NCBI GenBank assembly: GCA_034766995.1
Contig: CM068318.1
Location: forward strand, 7,613,487-7,677,486
Source: Acanthacorydalis orientalis
Taxonomy: Eukaryota > Arthropoda > Insecta > Megaloptera > Corydalidae
Direction of reading: 5' to 3'
DNA length: 64,000 bases
In this document: positions 22,641 to 35,072 of the stretch, piece after piece
Numbering within the stretch: position 1 is the stretch's first letter
Layout of the letters: each line of letters opens with the position of its first letter
Notes under the pieces: generated by a model
Told to the model about the DNA's origin: nothing
The model's database searches: none
Seen by the model: only the letters and a program-made list of their open reading frames with translations
Made by a program: the position numbers and the translations under genes

Positions 22641-23289
22641 AAAATATATAACTAAAAAAATAAATGTAAATCCGAGAATATATATATATATATATATATA
22701 AGAAAATATCTTCTTTTTACTGTTTGTTAGAGAAGTGAATATAATTATTTACAGAGAGAGAAGAAGAAATGCAGTAAAAAGCACGTTCTTCTTTAAAGAA
22801 TGATAAAAAGTCCCATTGATACCGATTCATATTCTATATTTTATAACTTCTTAAAAAATTAAATTCATAGTAAAGTATATACGTTCGGAATTACATATAT
22901 ATGCATCTGTCACTTTATTTGGATTTATATGCAAATCCGTTAAAACTATTTCATTTAGTCGAGCTAATACTTCCTAGAATTTTCGACTATATTATATTCT
23001 GGCGAACATGCGAAGGATTTCTTAGATGGCATATATAATAGAAGCATTGGTTAAGAGTGTTACAATTTCATCATATAACATTTCGGAACAAGTATATTTC
23101 TCAAAAGGTTTCAACGAGCACCTTAACCGCACTTGAATTACAGATCTCCGCCTCTACACGTCACGCTGCCACGTCAGTTCACACGCACGGGTAATTGAAT
23201 TTGTGCGTGAAACGACTCACGCATAGTCGTGCACTATCGACACCCGTTAAAAGTGCTTGTTGTCGTCGAACTCCCGGTGCTATATGCTG

Positions 23290-23311
23290 ATCGTGTTATC
23301 TATCTACACAC

Positions 23312-23342
<31 letters not shown>

Positions 23343-23360
23343 TATATATATATATACCCT
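23290..23360. repeat. (CA)n/(TACA)n/(TA)n microsatellite
   Basis: CACACACATACATACATACA is followed by a short TA run. A second CA-rich patch lies at 23390-23412. Confidence 0.9.
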
Positions 23361-23519
23361 ATTAGATTATCAAACTTTTGGTCAATACAAAACACACACA
23401 CGAACTCACACGCATATACTTGCCTATACGTCAGATAAAAATATATAAACTCTGAAATTATACACGCGATTTAATATTTTCATATATTTTTCGAGCTATT
23501 ATTACCTCGATTCAACAAA

Positions 23520-23830
23520 AAAAAAATGCTATGCCTTTGCACCTATCCAATCATAGGTGCAAATGTTGAGGGTAAGGGAACTGTGTAGGAGAGAGTTCAG
23601 AGAGTGGTAGTAGATATTTAGACTCTGGGGATTCTTAGCACCCTCTGCCAATCTGAATCGAGCCACTACCACATCGGAGAACAAGTTGGCCTCCGGAGAA
23701 TAAGTGCCATTGTATGTTTGTACTCATTATGGAAGGTTTGGGATCATGCCTCACCGCGATGATCCCACTTGTTTATTGGCGAGTACCTCTTCATTTTAAT
23801 CAGGAATAGTTTTCAAGTTTTCTCTGTATG
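23520..23830. other. GC-richer stretch with nested inverted repeats
   Basis: 23537-23547 (TTTGCACCTAT) and 23554-23564 (ATAGGTGCAAA) form a perfect 11 bp stem with a 6 base loop. GAGTGGTAGT near 23602 can pair with CCACTACCA near 23662. GGGATCAT and ATGATCCC (about 23740-23767) form a third stem. The stretch has no open frame of note. It may be a structured RNA-derived or SINE-like repeat, but I see no Pol III boxes good enough to claim this. Confidence 0.4.
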
Positions 23831-23940
23831 GTTAAACTTACCGATATTTAACAAATATCACAATACATCTCCTTATAATTCCACTTTACCACCATTTTGA
23901 TGCAATGAAGTAGGAATTTAGGGAAGAATGTGTTATATTC

Positions 23941-23942
<2 letters not shown>

Positions 23943-23979
<37 letters not shown>
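23943..23979. repeat. (TA)n microsatellite
   Basis: A short TA run. Confidence 0.9.
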
Positions 23980-23981
<2 letters not shown>

Positions 23982-24062
23982 CTACAAATGATGATTTATA
24001 ACCATTTCTCAGTTCTGAACATCGTTACCGAACATCTTCCTTCTTTAAAATGTGTTGTATTT

Positions 24063-24215
24063 TCAGAAGGGCGTTACAGGATGAGAGGAGGAAGTTATTG
24101 GATGGGAGAACGAAGTTCTGGATTGGAAGAAACGAGAAAGTACTTTGGAGGAGGATGAGGAAACTTTGGATGAGAACGTCGAAATTTGGAAGTTGAGAGT
24201 AATGATGAAAAAAAT
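24063..24215 (+). repeat. Purine-rich degenerate minisatellite, ~21-25 bp unit
   Basis: Successive units read GAAGTTATTGGATGGGAGAAC, GAAGTTCTGGATTGGAAGAA, GAAAGTACTTTGGAGGAGG, GAGGAAACTTTGGATGAGAA and GTCGAAATTTGGAAGTTGAG. G and A dominate the plus strand. Frames through it give Glu/Asp/Trp-rich peptides (for example EEDEETLDENVE), which are a by-product of the repeat unless an exon is proven. Confidence 0.55.
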
Positions 24216-24528
24216 GTTGAAATGTCTACAAGAATATATTGTCATGGTGTTTGTCATTTATTTGAATTACGCTAGTTTTTATCTTCTGCAACTTGTTCCG
24301 GTATGTGTGTCATCTTCATATAGTTGTATATTAACTGGCAATTATCATTTTTCATCTCACTTATTGTCAGTACAATGTATATCAACGAGATTACAGATAT
24401 AGACACAAACAATTTAAATTTTAATGGAGAAGAATAGTAAAATGATAATCTAAGAAAATCACTATTTTTCAATCAGTGCAATTATTAAAATTGTAAAATA
24501 AATACCTTTTTGAACTTAGTCTTTCTAC

Positions 24529-24532
<4 letters not shown>

Positions 24533-24575
<43 letters not shown>
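24533..24575. repeat. (TA)n microsatellite
   Basis: A TA run of about 43 bases. Confidence 0.95.
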
Positions 24576-24580
<5 letters not shown>

Positions 24581-24823
24581 TTCATTTTTATACAATATTC
24601 GTTTCCTTTTTAAAGTATTTGTATTTATGGATATGAAAATATATTTACAAGCGATACGATTGTATTGTACAGTTTGAAAACTAGCAATAAACAATAATTC
24701 ATTTTCACAAAATGAACAGAGATGAAAACAGAGTTGAAATTCAATGCATGCAATAAACGTTCGTTTAAATTGACAGTTACATTTAAACATTTCCATAAAC
24801 ATAACGATATCGATAATACGTAT

Positions 24824-25200
24824 TCAATGAAATAAACACGTACGTGTCGTTAATTGCCTTATTTTAATTTCAGTATGAACGACATCGACGTCTATATAGG
24901 GCAGACACCAAGTGGGTGGGTGGTACAGTCGCAAACCACTCCACTGCACGTGTTTAGCATACAGTGCAATTAATAACGCGTGAATGGTATGCGACAAACA
25001 CGACACTGATGTGTCATATGCAAAATGTATTAAGTGTGTAATGTATTCGTGGGCATGTGCAAGAAACGTGCTACCTACAGTGTCACTGATACACCAAGCA
25101 CGCCAATCGGAGTCTGTATGCATGCCCCGCCGTTCACCATCTCTATTGCCATCCCGGCCCCTTTTGCCGTATTCGTGACTCACGCCAAGTAGCTTTGTGT
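24824..25200. other. GC-richer stretch, no supported gene
   Basis: A 119-codon minus frame starting from GTG at 25183 and a 64-codon plus frame overlap here. The minus peptide (His/Ile/Leu/Cys-rich, with GKRGRDGNRDGERRG near its start) matches nothing I know. Overlap of long frames on both strands is expected where AT content falls and stop codons become rare. Confidence 0.25.
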
Positions 25201-25332
25201 ATATTGTCTGATTGTGTCGCGCACAAAGATTTTTTCAACACTTATATTTGAACATGCACGTGCTAGATGTTGACACATACGTATGCATAGTTTGCACGTT
25301 TAGAAAAGCACGCAAGTTTACAACACATTCTC

Positions 25333-25381
25333 ATACATACATATACACATATATGTATATATATATATATATATATATACA

Positions 25382-25436
<55 letters not shown>
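25333..25436. repeat. Long (TA)n microsatellite
   Basis: TA runs with two TATG interruptions, about 100 bases. Confidence 0.95.
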
Positions 25437-26742
25437 AACATTCATGTGTTTAAACAGTGAGAAAACTAATGTATGGAAAACGAACAAGGTAATAAACATT
25501 TAACGTCATTTACATTCATAGGCAATAATTATGAAATTGTAACAAGTTCCTGACAGAAATCTGATGACCAGTTAATGCCGACGTCAATTAAATTGTTTTA
25601 ATACACAACTAACAACATGTATATTGCAAATCAATTACAGATTTTCTGTGCCAGAACATGAAATAGACGTGGAAAAAAAACTATAAGCGTTATACAATAC
25701 ACAACTAGTTTACAGTTTAGTTTCCTTTAGTATAAATTGTTAATTAGTCTGTATCCGTCTAGTAGTTTTTTTTGATGAAATCGTCAAGTGAGTCGAAATA
25801 TATCTCCAGATTACATTAATCTATGATCATTAAGAAAGTGACATTTATAAAAAAATATTATTATAATTTTTTTAGATATTTTACATATATTTTATCATTT
25901 TTTAAACTTAATACCTTTTGAAAGTTAAGCATCATTAATTATTTAGTAAAAAAAATTATAAGGCACTGAAGATTTTGAAAGTAAAAATAATTTAAAAATA
26001 ATTATATAAATAATTTACAACAAAAGTGATATACAAGTGTACAATGAAATGAAATTTTGCAAGCTCCTGTTTTAAAATAAAACTGTTTCATTCTCACTAT
26101 GAATATAAATCTTTACAAAGCATAAGTCTCAAAACTAATAATCCTATATATCAATCAATATAATATGCAAATTACATTTTATTCATATAGCATAAAAAAA
26201 TCATCGAATTTCTAAAATATAATTTTAAAAGGAAATTATCGATTATATTTATTTAAATTAAATGTAAAGTTTGAAAAACTGGCATTTATTGGTCAATCGA
26301 TGGTTAATAAATTGAAGTTCCATAAATAAATACTGAAAGAAATTTTTTTTAAATTATAAAACGCTATTGTTATTTTCATCAAAATTTTGTTCATTGAAAG
26401 CTTATATAAAAGACACCATTTTATAAAATGATTTTATTGAATAGATTGTTGAAATCAATTGAAATATGTTATAATCAGACGTTTTAATATGGAAACATTA
26501 CACAAAACGATAAAGAACTGGTTTGAAATTCAATCATGAATGTAGTGATTAGTCATTAGTCGGTTTAAATTTTAAATTACTTGAATTACTGCAATGTCAT
26601 TTTATATAAAAAGCCAGCATGTAGGAGTTGCAAATATTCATTAAAACCAGTATTCATATTTCCATTAATAATTATTTGTTTGGTTTTCAATGTTGGATTC
26701 GATAAAAAAATAAAAGCACTATTTTTAAAAAAAATCTTTTAA
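25437..26742. other. AT-rich, nothing recognised
   Basis: No open frame, fold-back or repeat family match. Confidence 0.55.
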
Positions 26743-26892
26743 AATATATATATATATATTTACAAAAAAAAAAAATTAAAACAGATTTTGTAACATGTGA
26801 GAATTTGAGATATTGCAGAAAAATAAATTGTTGATTTCATTTGTTGTGAAAAATCAGAAAATTAAAAGTTTTAAGACTATTTTATAAATGAA

Positions 26893-26961
<69 letters not shown>
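26893..26961. repeat. (TA)n microsatellite
   Basis: A TA run of about 68 bases with one interruption. A shorter run lies at 26743-26760. Confidence 0.95.
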
Positions 26962-26964
<3 letters not shown>

Positions 26965-27129
26965 AAATAAAGTAATTTATGTCCAATTTAAAAACTTTTA
27001 AAATGTTGACAATTATTCAGTTGTCAATCTTTTCAAATTCTCAATAGTAATTAAAAAAATAATATCACAGTTGATGATTCACAGATACACTATTTTTATT
27101 TAAATATTTGAAACACGCTTCATCACGTT

Positions 27130-27505
27130 TCAGACAAATTTCTTACACGACAAATTATCATCTCCACCACCCATACAGCAGAATACTGCGTGCAACCTTG
27201 CTTGAGTAATTCCTCAACCCACCCTTGTACGAGTTCCATTTCTTCTCATCATCTCAGCAAGTTGCACTACCACCACCGCCATCATTCTCACTAGAGAACT
27301 CTGCCACCCTATATACACCGCAACACCCATACGGCATCCGTAAGACTTGGTGGAGAAACCGCCGCCATCCCTAGTTAGTTGGAGGTCGCTGACGCACCCC
27401 TCACCCAACCGTAGCCACACACCGCACCCTATTTTAACGTATACTACACCACTATATACTACTACTTCACTCATCTGGCAGGCTACTCAGGGAGCTAGTT
27501 TGTAA
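27130..27505. other. C-skewed, GC-richer island
   Basis: The plus strand is rich in CCACC, CACC and ACC words, with matching G-rich text on the minus strand. The minus frame 27214-27474 (86 codons, Gly/Val/Arg-rich) has no recognised domain. The strong strand skew suggests a degenerate CCA-type repeat or a transcribed untranslated region more than a protein. Confidence 0.3.
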
Positions 27506-27541
27506 AGTGTCAAGTGCTTGTTAGCCTTGCGACAAGCACGG

Positions 27542-27583
<42 letters not shown>
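27542..27583. repeat. (TA)n microsatellite
   Basis: A TA run of about 40 bases, followed by degenerate ATGTA-like units to 27660. Confidence 0.95.
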
Positions 27584-27584
<1 letters not shown>

Positions 27585-28295
27585 GTATGAATGTAAGAAT
27601 GTATGCACGGATGTGTTATAAAGCTTTGCGTATATAAGTAATATACATACATGAAACTCGAAATGGAAGACAGCGAATGTTAATATAAATATATAAATGT
27701 ATGTTAGATCATTTATTAACATACAACCTAAAAGCATGTTTCTTGACAGGAAATTATAGTTTGACTGTTACTACTATTGCATGTATTTTATATATAAACA
27801 CAAAAAAAATAATAGAAAAAATGACATTCGTTAAATTATCCTCGTTTCAGAATACATTTTTATAAAGCATTAGTTCAAAACAACTCCTAAAAAAGGCAAG
27901 CAGTTTAACAAAATATAGATTAAATATCTGTTAATTTAGAATCAGATTTAATTATAAATTTTTAGGTAGAATATTAGAAATATACTTTTATTTATAGTAA
28001 TATTGAAATGTGATTATTATTATATTTAAATTTAAATAAATTATCAAATAGCAGTACAAATGACATTCGTATTCACATAGTATTTATTTAAATTCAGCAT
28101 AGAAATATAAATTTATGAATCCATTTTGTAAACTGTTTGTACTGCATTATAAGCAAAAATGATTTATTAGTTTTCGGGTGGATTTAGATATGTTGTTTCT
28201 TTCTTATAAATTTTGTAAAATATTTAGATTTCTATAGGAATCACTACCAATATATTCTTCATTCAGATACTTTTTTTAAAGATTTTGATATGAGA
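27584..28295. other. AT-rich, nothing recognised
   Basis: No frame or repeat match beyond the degenerate ATGTA units. Confidence 0.5.
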
Positions 28296-28465
28296 TTATG
28301 AAGAATTTTCTCTACCTTGACGTTCTAAACATGATGGAATTATCATCGAAATGGAAATAAGTAACAATCACAAATCATTAAGAATGATTTTCTAAACACT
28401 TTTGACCAAAAAAAATATTTGTGGCTAGTGTGGCGACATAAGAATTTATTATAAAAATAGAATTT
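28296..28465 (+). repeat. Family A repeat, + half-copy
   Basis: It reads CTCTACCTTGACGTTC, then ATGATGGAATTATCATCGAA, then AACAATCACAAATCATTAAG, then TTTTTGTGGC-like text near 28420. A second fragment (AATGAATTACGTTTAGATTT, then GTGGGGTGAGG) lies at 28575-28610. Confidence 0.65.
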
Positions 28466-28958
28466 TAATAATAAAACAACTATTACTTGATAACATTTAA
28501 AGAAATTGTTAAGAAATTTTAAATCACTGAATATACAAAGAATGGTTCAAAACATCTACTAAGAGCATTTTAATAAATGAATTACGTTTAGATTTGTGGG
28601 GTGAGGGTTTAGTAAAAACCTCTTTTGATTAAATATCAATATCTATATTGAATCCTGATATTGAACTTAAATATCTTTGAATCAAACAGTGTTTGATAAC
28701 CATTATTATTTTTATTTTATAAATAGAAATAAACCAATTTATTTACAATATTCTTACAGTTTGATAAAGAAAGTATAAGTGTTATAAAATATTTAAAAAT
28801 TTAGATATAAAATTACGTTTTTTTCTTTCATAAATAAACTATAGAACTTGAACTTTCATGGATTTATAACATTTTACGTATTTTTTAATAATAAAAGAAT
28901 ACCAGTAACTAATCTATGACAAAAATTTCACCTGTAATAAATGATCTGAGTAAACAAA

Positions 28959-29159
28959 TCAATGTTGAAAAGTACCTTCTTCTTTCAAACTAATCCAATT
29001 GAGTTCTTCAAACATTTCACTAGAAATGTCAAGTTTGAAGTGTCTATTCAATACAAAACGTGAAGTTTTTCTTTGAATTTGTTCTATTTTACGTGTTTTA
29101 GAAATTGAATTGGTATTCCACACGCTGCTACAGTATTCTAGTAAGGGGTTTGCTATTCA
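28959..29159 (-). pseudogene. Non-LTR retrotransposon (LINE) reverse transcriptase C-terminal fragment
   Basis: On the minus strand an uninterrupted frame of about 63 codons reads NPLLEYCSSVWNTNSISKTR, then KIEQIQRKTSRFVLNRHF, then SSEMFEELNWISLKEE. The L-E-Y-C-S-S-V-W...I-x-x-I-Q-R-K-x-x-R-F-V...L-x-W-x-S-L series is characteristic of the region after the reverse transcriptase domain of CR1/Jockey/L2-type LINEs. A stop codon sits just upstream (29157-29159) and another just downstream (28959-28961), so this is a fragment. There is no endonuclease or catalytic YADD segment nearby. Clade not assigned. Confidence 0.85.
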
Positions 29160-29741
29160 AAAGAAACCTTTATTTACTTTTCAATTAGGATGACTTTTCA
29201 AATCAGAAAATTTGTAGTTTTTCAAATAAAAAAAATAGGTGCTAATAATTTAAGAAGTCAAATCAATCATTTTTAATTTGCATTATTTGATAATATAGTT
29301 GTTTTGTATATTTTAATTAAATGAGGGAGAGATAAAGATTTGCAATTATTTTTTAATATCATAAATTTTCTGAAATACATTTCAGTCGTATTCTGTCTAA
29401 AAAGTAATTCATTTCCTTTTTATTTGAGAATTTTTATCAACTAAACTATTCTATTCGTGACTTCAAATATTTCAATCATTTAAATAGTATTATTAAATTT
29501 AAAAATCATATAAACATAAACAAAATAAATACATAATTAAATAAGAAAAAATATATAAATGTATTTTTAGTAAAAAGAAGATGTAAGTAACTTGACTCAG
29601 TTTGAAGTTTAAATTTCATACTAAATAAATTAAAATATAGTGAGACCCTAAGATAAAACAACATTAATTTTGAAATTCAATTATTAGATTAATATTTTGT
29701 ATGAATTAAGAGTTTTATTTTTATTGTAATGGTCATTAATT

Positions 29742-29772
<31 letters not shown>

Positions 29773-30308
29773 TTAATTGATTTTAAACTTAATGATTTAA
29801 ATTAATATTTGTAAAAAATCGAACAATCTTTAAAATTTATTTTTATTAAAATTGAAAAGAGAACATTTATTTAATAAATTAAATAATTTATGTTATAAAA
29901 TGGCTGATATTAAGTTTGTAGAAACACTGAAAATAAATAATTATTTTTCTCAAGAGTACAAACAATTTTGTTTTCTTAAAAATATTTTATATATCCAGAA
30001 TTTCATTTCTTAGAACTCGAAAAAATAACAATGTTTCTTTTTTGTGTTAGAACACAAAAAATACCAATTCTAGATTTATATCAAATCCTCTTTTAAGATT
30101 ATAAAAATTTATTTTTGTTAAGAAATCAAAATAAATGAATATAATATTTTGCATTGTGTTAACTAGCTTTTTAAATTATTTTCTTTTTATAAATAGCATA
30201 ACCTGTAACTATTAAACACACTTCATATGAAAATGTTCTTTAAAAAACTGATTCAATGTTATGGTTTCATTGATTTAATAAATCCATGTATTAATTATTT
30301 ATATTAGA

Positions 30309-30310
<2 letters not shown>
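29160..30310. other. AT-rich, nothing recognised
   Basis: A short (TA)n lies at 29742-29766. No further retrotransposon similarity was found by eye on either strand. Confidence 0.5.

Positions 30311-30345
<35 letters not shown>
30311..30345. repeat. (TA)n microsatellite
   Basis: A short TA run. Another lies at 30949-30996. Confidence 0.9.
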
Positions 30346-30349
<4 letters not shown>

Positions 30350-30668
30350 CATAAATAATCATAATATTTTTTTTTAAATAATATATTAACAAATAGTTAT
30401 TTAAAAAGTAATCGTTACATATTATTAATAATGATCTGTTTTATATCTCTTTTTATTATTTAAAGTCAAATAAAACAAAAAAAACCTACACTTTTTTATC
30501 CACAAGTCGTTAACTCTGTATATATTTTTAAAATCTGAACTGATAATTAATCATTCGCTCTGATTGTGATTATATCGCTAAACTATTATTGAAGTAGTTA
30601 AAAATTTAATTGAAATAGGTGGATATTTCCTAAGTAAATTATATTTCTATTTCTTTTTGATTTATAGG

Positions 30669-30760
30669 TGAACCAGTGTGGTCTATCTTAAATACCAAGG
30701 TTATTAAAATCTTTTATACCTTGATAATAACGATTTTAGCTTAACTAATTAAATATTATC
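30669..30760 (+). other. Weak exon-like segment
   Basis: After a T-rich tract ending TTTATAG, the frame GEPVWSILNTK, then VIKIFYTLIITILA and a stop, is open. It enters in the same phase as the 49864 exon and could be an alternative end or chance. There is no poly(A) signal at a convincing distance. I do not call a gene. Confidence 0.12.
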
Positions 30761-30963
30761 ATGTGTTCTATAACTGTGGGAATATATTATTTGGAATACA
30801 TAATTAACATAACTTCTGATTAATGTTAATCGAATTTGTCAGAATTAGCAAGATTTATACAAACTTGTTTTTGTTAAAACCAAAACAACTTTTACTAGTT
30901 TTATTGTATGTTATTTGTATGATTGCTTTTGGTAACAATTATTAACAATATATATATATATAC

Positions 30964-31000
<37 letters not shown>

Positions 31001-31804
31001 AATAAAAATTTTAAAAGTATACCAAAAAAATATTTAACTTAAAACTGTATTTTATTAAATATTAAATTCTTTTTTAACAAATTGATTTTAAAAAAGAAAA
31101 TATATATTCAAAATTTTATTTATTATAATTAATTCAATTCTAAGCAAGCACGATCTAATTATAATAAATTGAATTCTATTTTCAGTTCCAAAATTAATCT
31201 GTTTACTGTTTTTTTGAAATCATATAAAATACACCAATGTCACTGAGCTCTCATTTTGTATTATTGTTTTTACTTATTTTAATCACTGCCTCTAGATTTA
31301 CACATATTAATAATTTAATTGAATTTAAAAATACAACAAGTTGATTTAACTACTATGTTTTAATAACTATTTTCAAAAATTGAATTTAGAAAATGGTATA
31401 AATTTGTTTTAAGTAAAGTTGTCATTTTATTAACTCAGATTAATTGATTGTTCTTTTAAAAATATGACGTTTTTAATTTATTTTTGTTTTTATTTTAACT
31501 TAATATAAATTCAAAAGAAAATGTGGTAAGAACTTTGTTTTTCTCTGAGTTTGCGATAAAGGATTTTATTTTAAAATAATAGATAGTACATTTCAAGTAT
31601 CATATCTAGTACACATTTCAAATTCTGACATTCAAGATCTTAAATGATTCATTATTAGACATTAATTATAACTATATTTGCCATTTTAATTACTTGTTTG
31701 TGTACTATAATAAAATATGTAATGATTAATGAACTTTTAGTTCATTAATCACAACTCTTTGATTATTAATTTTTATATACAATATTTATCCAAATTTAGG
31801 AGCC

Positions 31805-31944
31805 TCTTTAATTCTCTCAGTAGTTACACATTTGAGATCTGAATATGATGGTATCACCATCTAAATGTGCATAAACAATAATAAATATAATAACTGGTCA
31901 TTTATTAAAATTTTTGACTAGAAAATTCTTTGTAATCTGAGACA

Positions 31945-31945
<1 letters not shown>
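31805..31945 (+). repeat. Family A repeat, + half-copy
   Basis: It reads TTCTCTCAGTAGTTACACAT, then ATGATGGTATCACCATCTAA, then ATGTGCATAAACAATAATAA, then ATTTTTGACTAGAAAATTC. The word GATGGTATCACCATC is itself a small palindrome. Confidence 0.7.
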
Positions 31946-32053
<108 letters not shown>

Positions 32054-32247
32054 TTAAGACACTAACACATATATATGAAAGTTAAAAAGTATTTATTTAC
32101 TTGATAAACAATAACTTTATTCGAGTACTAATATATTTTTATTTAAATATTTACCATGATTTGTTATAATAAATTCTATTGATTCAATTGTCTACATTTT
32201 TCTTTTAGAAAATTATTTTTATTTCTAATCACTTTTATTCTTCTCTC

Positions 32248-32249
<2 letters not shown>

Positions 32250-32309
<60 letters not shown>
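32250..32309. repeat. (TA)n microsatellite
   Basis: A pure TA run of about 59 bases. Confidence 0.95.
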
Positions 32310-32312
<3 letters not shown>

Positions 32313-32503
32313 GGAATCATCTGCTTTAGTATTATATAATTACAGTAGATTTAAACTATGTACAAATAAAACTTGTGGAAATGAGGATGATAAATGAGTT
32401 TTAGTGTAGATAGACTTGCTTTCATTCATGTTTGAATGATTATTTTATATTAGATAAAGACAAGCTGCGTTATGCAGCAAAAAACAAACGGGAAGTTTTT
32501 GTA

Positions 32504-32510
32504 TGTATAC

Positions 32511-32557
<47 letters not shown>

Positions 32558-32575
32558 CATACATACATACATACA
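32504..32575. repeat. (TA)n/(CATA)n microsatellite
   Basis: A TA run is followed by CATACATACATACATACATA. Confidence 0.95.
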
Positions 32576-32874
32576 TAATTCCTCATATGTTCTTTGTTAT
32601 ATAATTCACCATTTTCTCATATATATATTCTGTGATAAAAATTGTATTGTTTGTTTTAATCCTCTTTCACAATCTCTGAATGAAACTTATGTTTAAAAAT
32701 TTGAACAGTTCTAAAAATTATTAATATTTAAATTCAATTTATTTAAAGTTTAAAATTTTTATAATGTGTCGTCTTTTAAATTATATATATCATTCTTATA
32801 AATGTTTATAAAATGGAGAGAAAGACAAAAATAAGTTTTAATAACTTAAATGTTTTTTACAAAGGATTTCTTGT

Positions 32875-33035
32875 TTACCCCACAAACAAACAAAAAATCA
32901 TGGTCAAAAATATTCAATAAATAATTATTTATTATGATTTGTCGAACATTTTTGACTAGAAAAACTTTTTTGTGGTTTGTGGGGTAAAAAACTAATTCAT
33001 TTATGGAAATGAATTGTATTATAACCTAAATGCCA
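32875..33035. repeat. Family A short palindrome, arms abutting
   Basis: The left arm TTACCCCACAAACAAACAAA, then GGTCAAAAATATTCAATAA (32875-32933), faces the right arm ATTTGTCGAACATTTTTGAC, then TTGTGGTTTGTGGGGTAA (32934-32987). There is nearly no loop. The GATGATGG/CATCGAAATG centre seen at 5765 and 17958 is missing, so this is a centre-deleted form. The right outer part continues with ATTCATTTATGGAAATGAAT. Confidence 0.8.
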
Positions 33036-33153
33036 TTAGAAATTACTCTGAACTGATTTATTTAGATTTTAATTTATTATTGTTCAAATATAAATATTAA
33101 AACAATAATTGTTATTATATATTGATATTTTAAATATGTATATATATATATAT

Positions 33154-34635
33154 GATAGAAAAAAAAATTATAGATTAAGAAAATATGAAATATAATTCAA
33201 TAAATAATACAATATTTACTAAATTGTTTGAACGTATGTGTAGAGTCTAATAGAATTTATCACTGTAGAATTTATTGCAGATGTAGTTCGATCAAAGTTT
33301 GATAAAACTAAAAGTACGATTAAATTAGAGAACATTGATTTATTACTGAGATTTATTATTGCTATAAGGTATAATATATATTAATATCATTACTTATCGT
33401 TATTACAGATAGAAATTTAAACACATTCTGTAAACGAACTGGTGCCGTACTTCATAATTAAAGTTTAAACTTTTTTTAATCGAAATTAAATAATAAAAAA
33501 ATCAAAATTTTGTTAATCCTATTTATATCATTACACAAAGCAACAAAAAATATTTTTATTTAATTCGATATCCTTTATCTATATAATTTTTCTTTCTTTA
33601 GAAAAATGTGTGTGTGTGTGTTTTGAATCGACACTTGTTTTTTGTTCAATACCATCAATTACTTTTATCAGTACAACATTCATTTATAACCGTTTGTTAT
33701 AACGTCATAGGATTAAATTCTACATATGTGAAACCATTTTTCCAATTTGTCTTCATATTTATAATTCTGGTCTTTTTTCTTGTACGTACGTGTATTGGAT
33801 TATTCGTAGAAATGTTTTCAATTTTTTTATTAATTGGTTTCAGTTTTATTTCGAAACATAAAGGTGATTAATTCGTAACGCTTAAACGTGTTTTCGTTAC
33901 ATTTGTTGTGGAATAAGTGAAATTCACACAAAAAGAGTATAGACATTTTGTACGATAAGAGATGTTTTTCGTTTTGTTGAAATGCGGACTTTTTTCTATC
34001 TGGTACAACAAATAACATACATTAAATGTAATTGCGTGATTTGTTCAATGAAAGCAGTTCAACAAAAAGTTGATTGTTTACCTAAAATTTCATATTTCGT
34101 GTATGCTTCGACTGTTGATTTTATTACAGTATTATTTTAGAATTTTGTTCAACTATTCCTAGAAAATTCTCATGATGCAGTTTTTGTAATAGTTTAAAGT
34201 TATAATTTTGTTTCATTTCTATATATATATATATAATTTTATTTCATTAACTTTCATAAAACGCAAACTTATTTTCAAAATAACGTGAAATTACATATTT
34301 TTCTTCTTTTTACTATTCCACTTATATAATACTTTATAGTTTATTACAAAAGAAAAAAAAATAGCAATTTGATAAAAAGATGTTCTTATAATTTGTAACT
34401 CGTATATTTTTTCACTATATAGTTTCGATACTAGATAAACTTAATTTCATAAATAAATTTTCCACTCATCACACAAATAACAAAAAGTATATATTGCTGA
34501 CATAAATTTTAACAAATTTTTCAGAGTTTTATATACAGAAAAATCTGAGATTGTTTTATACATAGAAGAGAAAAATATTAACTTTTCCTGTCCTTCAGCA
34601 TTAAAAAAAGTTGAAAATTCCATCAAAACGACAAT
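33154..34635. other. No supported gene
   Basis: Two hydrophobic chance frames (33608-33871 + with Phe/Ile/Leu runs, and 34447-34641 -) have no recognised domain. The rest is AT-rich. Confidence 0.45.
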
Positions 34636-34865
34636 AAACAATGATCAATAATCAATTAACAAACATTTTTAAACAGATTTTTTATGGTTTATAAACTGAT
34701 GTTTAAAAATATTGAAAAGGTAATATTTCTAAAAATAATTAGTCAAAACTTTGATTTATTTTTGTATAATCGACGAGGAACTTGTTGATTGAAAAAAGTA
34801 TCCATTTTACAAATTATTGTAGCCACAATGTCAGAACTGTATTGTGAATATTATTACTCTTATGA
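34636..34865 (+). repeat. Family A repeat, + half-copy with internal gap
   Basis: AACAATGATCAATAATCAAT and CAGATTTTTTATGGTTTATA (34636-34700) are followed, after about 100 unrelated bases, by the end block CACAATGTCAGAACTGTATT then GTGAATA (34826-34852). Confidence 0.6.
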
Positions 34866-35072
34866 ACCGTTATCTCGTCACTTTATTTAAAAATAATACT
34901 TTTTGGAATTTTTATTTATCTCAATAAAAATTAGAATAGAAACATATCTTTGTATAAATAAAAATTGGTCCTTCTAGTCCATCATGATTTTTATTCGTTC
35001 TCTGATTGGTTGATATCAGTCACATGATAAACGATTTCAGTGTAATGCTGATAAGAAATTTATTCAATATTG

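Noticed and set aside
24824..25183. 119-codon minus frame as a gene
   Set aside because: It starts at GTG and overlaps an open frame on the other strand. Composition follows local G+C, and no domain is visible.
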